From SZUA-217 sp034658975 (GTDB taxonomy: Bacteria > Actinomycetota > Acidimicrobiia > Spongiisociales > ZC4RG35), in contig JAYEGJ010000137.1 of assembly GCA_034658975.1 (NCBI GenBank), positions 1 to 6,466 on the forward strand: DNA of 6,466 nt, in the 5' to 3' direction. The notes under the pieces were generated by a model, which saw nothing but the letters and a program-made list of their open reading frames with translations, had not been told where the DNA came from and did no database searches. Positions within the stretch are counted from its first letter, which is position 1. Every line of letters begins with the position of its first letter. The translations under genes were made by a program, and so were the position numbers. Shown here piece by piece: positions 1 to 6,466 of the stretch.

Positions 1-84
1 CGGTTCTCATGCCGTAACAACTACTAAAGAATGTTAACCAATGTCAAGATCCGTAGAGGAGTGCGCGAAACATTTGATTAACAA
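1..84. other. AT-rich intergenic stretch at the left edge, no gene seen
   Basis: This stretch lies downstream of the leftward phosphatase gene and is visibly richer in A and T than the rest of the window. All frames are broken by stops, and no clear terminator hairpin with a T-run is visible after the phosphatase stop. On the minus strand a TTGACA hexamer lies at 47-42, but no good -10 box follows at normal spacing, so a promoter for a gene off the left edge is only a weak possibility. Confidence 0.5.
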
Positions 85-870
85 CTATCGCGTGAGGCGA
101 AAGGCGAGTACCGACTGAACGTGTTCTTCAAAACCCGGAGGCACCGCAATTACCCCATCGAACAAGGGGTGGGGTTGGTTGAAAGTCAACGGCTGACCGG
201 CGAGTCCAACTGCGGTCCCTCCTGCAGCCCGCAGAAGACCAGCGCCACCTGCAACATCCCACTCATGCTTGGGCACCAATGTCCAGGTTGCGTGGTCGAG
301 GCCAGCGGCGACTCGTGCCATCTTGTAGGCCACCGATCCCATCGGAACGACGCTGATACCCGACTCTGAGACGGGGTGCCACTCTCCTCTTCGAACCTCG
401 GACCTGCTGGCGAGGACTGTCATCTCGGCGAGGGATCGAGGGGAAAGCGGGGTGACCGGATCACCGTTCAGATAGACGCCCTGTCCTTCTGCGCCAACCA
501 CCCTGATGTCAGTTGCCGGGTTGTAGACGCCACCAGCGATGACGTTCCCGCCCACTACCGCAGCCACGCTGGCACAGAACTCGGGGAGTCCTTCGGTGAA
601 CTCTCGGGTTCCATCAAGAGGGTCCACGATCCAGGTCAGATCCATCTCGAGTCGATTCAGATCGTCTTTGGTCTCCTCGGACAGCCAACCTTCATCCTGT
701 CTCAGGAGAGACTCCTTGAGAACACTGTCTAGTTCGAGGTCAGCATCGGTAACGGGGTCCCCGCCTTGTTTTATGGTGTGCTTGATCCGGCCGGGTTCGA
801 AACGTGTGAATACTTCGTCCGCAGCATCAAGAGCAGAGTTGATGCGAGTCATCAGATCGATTGTGAGCAT
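85..870 (-). CDS. cysQ: CysQ-type 3'(2'),5'-bisphosphate nucleotidase, inositol monophosphatase superfamily
   Basis: Probable Mg2+-dependent cytoplasmic phosphatase, 261 residues, the usual size for the family. The metal-binding signature is intact: DPVTDAD at 38-44, the acidic pair E65-E66 in LSEE, WIVDPLDGTREF at 80-91 (metal ligands D83 and D86, with G87-T88), and EWDVAGG at 203-209 (D205). The DGTREF form, rather than the DGTxNF common in inositol monophosphatases, favours CysQ, which converts 3'-phosphoadenosine 5'-phosphate to AMP and phosphate during sulfate assimilation; inositol-phosphate or fructose-1,6-bisphosphate activity is known in related proteins and cannot be excluded. The ATG at 870 is the first possible start, because an in-frame TAA lies four codons upstream (882-880). 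No Shine-Dalgarno sequence precedes it. The gene starts 24 bases after the penicillin-binding protein gene on the same strand, so co-transcription is likely. The substrate is inferred; superfamily membership is near certain. Confidence 0.9.
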   Translation of the reverse strand: MLTIDLMTRINSALDAADEVFTRFEPGRIKHTIKQGGDPVTDADLELDSVLKESLLRQDEGWLSEETKDDLNRLEMDLTWIVDPLDGTREFTEGLPEFCASVAAVVGGNVIAGGVYNPATDIRVVGAEGQGVYLNGDPVTPLSPRSLAEMTVLASRSEVRRGEWHPVSESGISVVPMGSVAYKMARVAAGLDHATWTLVPKHEWDVAGGAGLLRAAGGTAVGLAGQPLTFNQPHPLFDGVIAVPPGFEEHVQSVLAFRLTR

Positions 871-894
871 CCGGTGAGATTAGGTGGTGAGCTG

Positions 895-3489
895 TTAGCC
901 GCCGCCCTGGGACAGTTCGCCGACCATCAACACCACAGTGGCGGATTCGGTGATCACGGTCCAGGCCGGCGGGTCGGTTCCGATGATGAGACCGACATGA
1001 CCCGGGGTCTTCGTAGGTGTCTTCTGTTGGACGAGGGTGAGCTTCAAACCGGTATTGAGTTCATACTCACGGACGACCTCGATGGCCTCTTCAACCGTCA
1101 ACCCGATCAGGCCGATCATCGGGGCCACGGGAATCTCACCCGTCGACACATAAATGGATATGAAAGTGCCCTGACTGACCGTGGCTCCGGGTTCGATGCT
1201 CTGGTTGACGACGACGCCGACGGGTTCCAGAGAGGCAACATCCACGACGGTCACGTTGAGTCTGGCTTCGAGCTTCAACTCGTCTTCGGCTTCATCCTGT
1301 TGGAGGCCAACCACCACCGGCACCTTGGTGAGCGGCGGTATCAGGTACTCCTGGATGTTTGCCGGTTCGCCGGGGAACTTGATCTCCGGAAGGCCCTCCA
1401 ACACGACTTCCATGAACTCGCCCCAGATGGGAGCAGGGATGGACGAACCGAATACCCGCTTGTACGTCTGGCCCCTGGCGACGATGTTCTCCAGGGGGCG
1501 CTGTTCGGCCTCGTAGCCGACCCAGACTGCCGTCGAGTACTCGGGGGTGAAACCGAGATACCAGGCATCCCAGTAATTCTGGTGCGTACCCGTCTTGCCG
1601 CCGATCCGTGGTGTGCCATCTTCGAAGTCCCCGTAGACGAAGTCACTCAGCGGGCGTGCCGCCGTGCCGATCTTGGGGACCTTGACCAAGGCACGCCGGG
1701 CTGCGGCAAATATGGCCGCGTCGGCCACTTGAGTCTGTTCGGCCTCGTGCTCGTAAATGACGGTGCCCTCGTGGTCCACGATCCGGGCGATGACGTAGTC
1801 GTCGGCGTGGAGACCATTGGTCGCGAAATTGGAGAAGGCCGATGCCATTTCCAGCGGTGAAACGGCCGATGAGCCCAACACGATCGATGGGACGGGAGTG
1901 AGAGCGGATTCGGTGATACCCATCCGCCTTGCCATGTCGACGATGTTCTCCGGTCCGGTGGCTACCGAAAGCTGTGCGTACACCGTGTTGACCGATCCGT
2001 AAGTGGCCGCTTCGAGAGTCATGACCCCCTTGGATGAGCCAGCGTTGCTAACCGGCCAAACGTTGCCTTGATCGGAGCACACGTAAGGGCATTGGACGAG
2101 CAAGGGACTTTGACCGCTGAAGTTGGTTCCCATCGTGAACCCCTCTTCGAGGGCAGTAGCCAGGCCGATCGGCTTGAAGGAAGAACCGGGATTACGCCGG
2201 CCCTGGACAACCAGGTCGAACTGGCTGAACTCGAAGGGGAGACCGGACGCCATCACCTTCACGGCACCGGTGTGGTTGTCGACCATCGAGATGGCGCCAG
2301 TGGGCTGACACGAGTGGATTTCGGCGTACTTGGCGTAGTAGGTCTGGTTCTCCTCGAAATCGTCGCTGAACAGCCTGGCGCAGGCGGCGAGGTTCTGCTC
2401 GTACGGGGGGAGCGGCAGCCACTCGGTGAGGATCCTGTTGGCCTCATGTTGGAGATCGAGGTCGATGGTGGTGAAGATCTGGAGTCCGCCACCACCCTCA
2501 CAGGCAACGTCGTCGGCCGGACAGCCGAAGATCGCCTTCTTTCGCTGCTCGTTGGTATCACCGAGGAAAGAGAACTCGTCGTCGTTGAGAAGCTGACGCT
2601 TGACTTCGGCCACAACGTGGTCGGCCACACCACGACGAAGCGGGGCGTCGACAACGTCGAGAGGCTGGTGCAGGGCTTGATCCTCCTCGAACTCGCTGAT
2701 CCACCCTTCCTCGGCCATCTGGATGATGACATCGTTTCGTCGGTCGAGAGTGATCTCCGGACGCCTGCGAGGGTTGTACAGCGAAGGGTTTCGCACGAGC
2801 ACGGCAAGAGCGGCCGCCTCGTGTACTTCGAGGTCATCGAGATCCTTGCTGAAGAATTCCTCGGCAGCGGTGTTCACGCCGTATGCGCCCGAGCCGAAGT
2901 AGACCGAGTTCATGTAGAACTCGAGGATCCGCTCCTTGGGAAAACGCCGCTCCAACTCTGCGGAGACGAGGGCTTCGTTGACCTTTCGCTGGATGGTGAG
3001 CTCCGCACCGACGAAGGCGTTCTTGACCACCTGCTGGGTGATGGTGGAACCACCCCTGGTGGTGTCATAGATGATGTTGTCGATCGCGGCGGAGGCGATG
3101 GCCGAGAAGTCCACGCCGTCATGTTCGAAGAAGTCGGAGTCCTCGGCCGCGAGGATGGCGTGGACCACTATCTCCGGAACATCCTCATATGGAATCGGGT
3201 CTGAGTTGCGGCCGTCGTGAAGCTCGTCGAGAACCTCTCCCGAGTCGGCATAGATACGACTGACACGGCTCAGGTCTGGGAGCGTCAACTCCATTGAACG
3301 GGTATCCGGGATCCAATCCTCCTGTATGTCTTCGAAGCTTCCATAGGCCGAATTGGTCCCCAAGAACGCGAACAAGCCGACCCAACCCGAAAGGAGAAGG
3401 GACATGGAGAGGAGGGTGGCCAAGGCGCCGAACCAGCGGCCTCGCCTTTCCCGCGCCTCGATCTGATGAATGAGGGCTTTTCTGGCCAT
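895..3489 (-). CDS. Bifunctional class A penicillin-binding protein (glycosyltransferase/transpeptidase) with two PASTA domains
   Basis: Peptidoglycan synthase of 864 residues that polymerises lipid II glycan strands and cross-links stem peptides outside the membrane. The order is a short basic cytoplasmic N-terminus, one membrane anchor at about 20-43, and a GT51 glycosyltransferase at about 85-285 with EDSDFFEHDGVDF at 116-128 (catalytic E116), GGSTITQQ at 146-153 and RRFPKERILEFYMN at 181-194. The transpeptidase (about 395-695) has SSFK at 436-439 (nucleophile S436), SVN at 499-501 and KTGT at 632-635. Two PASTA-like repeats follow, about 722-783 and 787-857, then a short GGG end. All catalytic motifs are present. 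Six cysteines (323, 330, 370, 394, 467, 471) all lie in the extracellular part. The ATG at 3489 is fixed by an in-frame TAG at 3522-3520 with no start codon between. The gene resembles actinobacterial PonA-type proteins, but I do not assign a specific symbol. It probably leads an operon with the phosphatase downstream. Confidence 0.96.
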   Translation of the reverse strand: MARKALIHQIEARERRGRWFGALATLLSMSLLLSGWVGLFAFLGTNSAYGSFEDIQEDWIPDTRSMELTLPDLSRVSRIYADSGEVLDELHDGRNSDPIPYEDVPEIVVHAILAAEDSDFFEHDGVDFSAIASAAIDNIIYDTTRGGSTITQQVVKNAFVGAELTIQRKVNEALVSAELERRFPKERILEFYMNSVYFGSGAYGVNTAAEEFFSKDLDDLEVHEAAALAVLVRNPSLYNPRRRPEITLDRRNDVIIQMAEEGWISEFEEDQALHQPLDVVDAPLRRGVADHVVAEVKRQLLNDDEFSFLGDTNEQRKKAIFGCPADDVACEGGGGLQIFTTIDLDLQHEANRILTEWLPLPPYEQNLAACARLFSDDFEENQTYYAKYAEIHSCQPTGAISMVDNHTGAVKVMASGLPFEFSQFDLVVQGRRNPGSSFKPIGLATALEEGFTMGTNFSGQSPLLVQCPYVCSDQGNVWPVSNAGSSKGVMTLEAATYGSVNTVYAQLSVATGPENIVDMARRMGITESALTPVPSIVLGSSAVSPLEMASAFSNFATNGLHADDYVIARIVDHEGTVIYEHEAEQTQVADAAIFAAARRALVKVPKIGTAARPLSDFVYGDFEDGTPRIGGKTGTHQNYWDAWYLGFTPEYSTAVWVGYEAEQRPLENIVARGQTYKRVFGSSIPAPIWGEFMEVVLEGLPEIKFPGEPANIQEYLIPPLTKVPVVVGLQQDEAEDELKLEARLNVTVVDVASLEPVGVVVNQSIEPGATVSQGTFISIYVSTGEIPVAPMIGLIGLTVEEAIEVVREYELNTGLKLTLVQQKTPTKTPGHVGLIIGTDPPAWTVITESATVVLMVGELSQGGG

Positions 3490-3565
3490 GTAGAAGTATT
3501 TGACGTTGTGGGGACCTGGCTAGTTCCCGACAAAGGATCCCCGGGAGTGTCAGGATACAGAGACT
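3490..3565. promoter_or_regulatory. Divergent intergenic region expected to hold both promoters
   Basis: These 76 bases separate two gene pairs transcribed away from each other, so both promoters are expected here or just inside the genes. A TTGACG hexamer at 3500-3505 on the plus strand resembles a -35 box, but no convincing -10 box follows at 16-18 bases. The motif GGATAC at 3553-3558 lies only seven bases before the mutase ATG, and the AGGA within it (3552-3555) could instead be a weak ribosome-binding site. The palindrome CTAG at 3520-3523 provides an in-frame stop for both flanking genes. The promoter role is inferred from gene orientation, not from clear boxes. Confidence 0.45.
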
Positions 3566-5131
<1,566 letters not shown>

Positions 5132-5145
5132 CGTCCCCGCCGCGC

Positions 5146-6264
5146 ATGAACGACACCAAACCCCATTTCCTGATCATCGGCGGCGGACCGGCGGGGACCC
5201 AGGCGGCCACGACCGCAGCGACCAAGGGCGCTCGTGTCACCCTCGCGGAGAAGGACATCGTCGGTGGGGCTGCTCATCTCTGGGACTGCATCCCCTCGAA
5301 GACGATGGCCGCCAGTGCCCTCCGCCACACGTCGGTGAGGAACGCCGTGAAGCTGGGTCTTGTCAACGATCCGGGTCAGGTCGATCCGCTGGTGCTCTCC
5401 GAGCGTATCAATGAAATCACCCATGACATCAACCGGAAATGGGTCGAACTGCTCGGCTCACAACAGGTCGAGACCATTGACGGAACCGGGCGGTTCACCG
5501 GTCCGAACGAAGCGATCGTCACCACATCCGAGGGTGAAAGGCATCTCAGCTTCGACAAGGCCGTGATTTCCACGGGTTCCTCGCCGCGGCTTCCTGACTG
5601 GGCACAGATCGACGGTGAGCGGATCCTCACGACGCGGCATTGCTATGACCTCGAAAAGGTGCCCGAGCACATGATCGTCATCGGTTCCGGAGTGACCGGA
5701 GTCGAGTTCACTCACATCTTCGAGAGCATGGGTTCACAGGTCACCCTTGTTGTGTCCCGCCAGCAGATCCTTCCGCACCGAGACCCTGAGGTCGCAGCGG
5801 TGTTGGAGCGGGACTTCCTGGATCGGGGGGTGAAGCTGCTCATCGGAGCTCGCGCCGAGTCCGTGGAATTGACCGAAAGCGGTGTGAAGGTCTCCTGCAA
5901 CGACGGTCGGATCGTCGAAGGCTCCCATGCGCTGGTGGCCATCGGGTCGGTGCCCCTCACCGACGGGCTTGGTCTCGATGCCGCCGGGGTGGCAACCGAT
6001 CATGGATACGTTCCTGTCGACGACTTCCAGCGCACCAACGTCGAACACATCTACGCCGCCGGCGATGTCACCGGCCAGATGCCGCTGAGTTCCGTTGCTT
6101 CGATGCAGGGCCGCAAGATCGCCCGGCATGCCCTGGGACTCCCGATCACGCCTCTCGACTACAGCAAGGTTGCCGAGGCCATCTTCACCGAGCCAGAGAT
6201 CGCCTCGGTTGGTCTGGTCGCCGGGTCCGAAGTGACCTTCACGAAGCCTCCTTCGAAGAACTGA
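5146..6264 (+). CDS. lpdA: LpdA-type NAD(P)H:quinone reductase homologue, 3' end replaced by fold-back sequence
   Basis: FAD-dependent pyridine nucleotide oxidoreductase of the two-dinucleotide-fold family. Visible are the FAD motif IGGGPAG at 11-17, the redox-site segment VGGAAHLWDCIPSK at 39-52, the NAD(P) motif GSGVTGVEF at 180-188, IGSVP at 266-270 and the second FAD motif YAAGDVTG at 303-310. In lipoamide dehydrogenases the redox segment carries two cysteines (CxxxxC); here the first is alanine (A43) and only C48 remains. The same loss occurs in M. tuberculosis LpdA (Rv3303c), described as an NAD(P)H:quinone reductase without lipoamide activity, and resemblance continues through GERILT, GSGVTG and EGSHAL. 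The ATG is chosen because the FAD fold begins nine codons later; in-frame codons upstream overlap the mutase in another frame. No Shine-Dalgarno sequence is seen. Only residues 1-358 (to about 6219) are authentic; 359-372 and the stop are antisense readings of the gene's own downstream part. Full homologues have about 470-490 residues, so the C-terminal dimerisation domain is largely missing. Confidence 0.88.
   Translation: MNDTKPHFLIIGGGPAGTQAATTAATKGARVTLAEKDIVGGAAHLWDCIPSKTMAASALRHTSVRNAVKLGLVNDPGQVDPLVLSERINEITHDINRKWVELLGSQQVETIDGTGRFTGPNEAIVTTSEGERHLSFDKAVISTGSSPRLPDWAQIDGERILTTRHCYDLEKVPEHMIVIGSGVTGVEFTHIFESMGSQVTLVVSRQQILPHRDPEVAAVLERDFLDRGVKLLIGARAESVELTESGVKVSCNDGRIVEGSHALVAIGSVPLTDGLGLDAAGVATDHGYVPVDDFQRTNVEHIYAAGDVTGQMPLSSVASMQGRKIARHALGLPITPLDYSKVAEAIFTEPEIASVGLVAGSEVTFTKPPSKN
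6095..6220 (+). repeat. Left arm of a 126-base perfect inverted repeat
   Basis: Every base here is matched by the reverse complement of 6341-6466; position p pairs with 12561 minus p. I checked the arm in blocks of ten and found no mismatch. The first difference is at 6221 (C) against 6340, where a C would need a G partner but finds T. The arm lies inside the flavoprotein coding sequence (residues 318-358), so this copy sits in its natural context. Confidence 0.97.
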
Positions 6265-6340
6265 AGGACCGAGCGGGCATTTGAGGCAAACGGTACCTTG
6301 GTCGTCCGCACCTTCCGTCCTTCGGCTGCGGCCTGGACGT
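6221..6340 (-). other. 120-base spacer of the fold-back: true downstream coding sequence of the flavoprotein, inverted
   Basis: The spacer lies between the two arms and occurs once. On the plus strand it yields only the 14-residue tail AGSEVTFTKPPSKN and a stop at 6262-6264. On the minus strand it is open throughout and encodes residues 359 to about 399 of the flavoprotein family, contiguous with the right arm. Its natural orientation is therefore opposite to how it is placed in this window. Confidence 0.88.
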
Positions 6341-6466
6341 CGACCAGACCAACCGAGGCGATCTCTGGCTCGGTGAAGATGGCCTCGGCAACCTTGCTGT
6401 AGTCGAGAGGCGTGATCGGGAGTCCCAGGGCATGCCGGGCGATCTTGCGGCCCTGCATCGAAGCAA
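6341..6466 (-). repeat. Right arm of the 126-base perfect inverted repeat, ending at the window edge
   Basis: This is the exact reverse complement of 6095-6220. It runs to the final base of the window without a mismatch, so the true arm could be longer than 126 bases. No transposase, terminal motif or target duplication is associated with either arm. Confidence 0.97.

Larger units (their letters stand above)
6216..6466 (-). pseudogene. lpdA: Inverted fragment of the LpdA-type gene carrying its next 42 codons
   Basis: Read leftward from the window edge, this segment encodes ASMQGRKIARHALGL and onward, identical to residues 318-358 of the plus-strand protein, and then continues in the same frame. 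The continuation starts DVQAAAEGRK and includes TKVPFASNARS and FFEGGFVKVTSDPAT, ending at about residue 400. The part around FASNARS and GGFVKV matches what the C-terminal domain of this flavoprotein family should look like (compare LRTNARAK and HGFVKIF in M. tuberculosis LpdA). Beyond 6216 the minus strand is antisense of the plus-strand gene and reaches an artificial TAG at 6161-6159. The fragment has no start of its own and is cut by the window edge. It is best read as displaced sequence of the same gene, not as a second gene. Confidence 0.9.

Noticed and set aside
19..47. Minus-strand promoter with TTGACA at 47-42
   Set aside because: At spacings of 16-18 bases the -10 candidates match the consensus at three of six positions or fewer, and no gene is visible to the left within the window.
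15..87. Direct repeat TAACAACTA at 15-23 and 79-87
   Set aside because: Two copies of nine AT-rich bases, one overlapping the phosphatase stop codon, are too little to call a regulatory repeat or attachment site.
766..3204. Long plus-strand open frames opposite the penicillin-binding protein (766-1860 and 2068-3204)
   Set aside because: The minus-strand protein contains every catalytic motif of its family, whereas the plus-strand translations show none; they are antisense shadows.
6220..6264. A naturally shortened flavoprotein or a frameshifted pseudogene ending at 6264
   Set aside because: The tail is the exact antisense of the gene's own downstream coding sequence, so the cause is inversion of sequence and not a point mutation or natural truncation.
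6159..6466. A separate minus-strand gene at the right edge
   Set aside because: Its first part is identical to the plus-strand flavoprotein and its last part is antisense of the same gene; it is a fold-back product.
6095..6466. Insertion sequence or other mobile element bounded by the inverted repeats
   Set aside because: The arms are internal coding sequence of one gene, the spacer encodes no transposase, and no target-site duplication is seen.

Overview
The window reads as ordinary chromosomal DNA of a fairly high-GC actinobacterium. I infer this from three features: a bifunctional penicillin-binding protein with C-terminal PASTA domains, a methylmalonyl-CoA mutase catalytic subunit without its own B12 domain, and a flavoprotein closely resembling mycobacterial LpdA. 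A member of Acidimicrobiia or a related lineage is a guess; the sequence does not fix the genus.

Layout. Bases 1-84 are a short AT-rich stretch with no gene. A leftward pair follows: the class A penicillin-binding protein (3489 to 895), then, 24 bases downstream, a CysQ-type phosphatase (870 to 85). A 76-base divergent intergenic region (3490-3565) separates this pair from a rightward pair: the methylmalonyl-CoA mutase large subunit (3566-5131) and, 14 bases later, an LpdA-type NAD(P)H:quinone reductase homologue (5146 onward).

The right end is abnormal. The last 372 bases form a fold-back: 6095-6220 is repeated, inverted and without mismatch, at 6341-6466, around a 120-base spacer. Read on the minus strand, the right arm and spacer continue the LpdA protein in frame beyond the point where the plus-strand copy goes wrong. 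The plus-strand reading frame is therefore authentic only to about residue 358, and its last 14 residues are antisense translation of its own downstream sequence. The simplest explanation is an inverted chimera at a contig end, for example from whole-genome amplification or misassembly. A real inverted duplication cannot be excluded from sequence alone.

Functionally the leftward pair combines cell-wall synthesis with removal of 3'-phosphoadenosine 5'-phosphate, an association that looks positional. The rightward pair links propionyl-CoA/methylmalonyl-CoA metabolism with a membrane-quinone or electron-acceptor oxidoreductase. I found no tRNA, rRNA, CRISPR array, insertion sequence or defence system, and no convincing undescribed system. 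The fold-back and the non-classical redox site of the flavoprotein are the points most worth checking.
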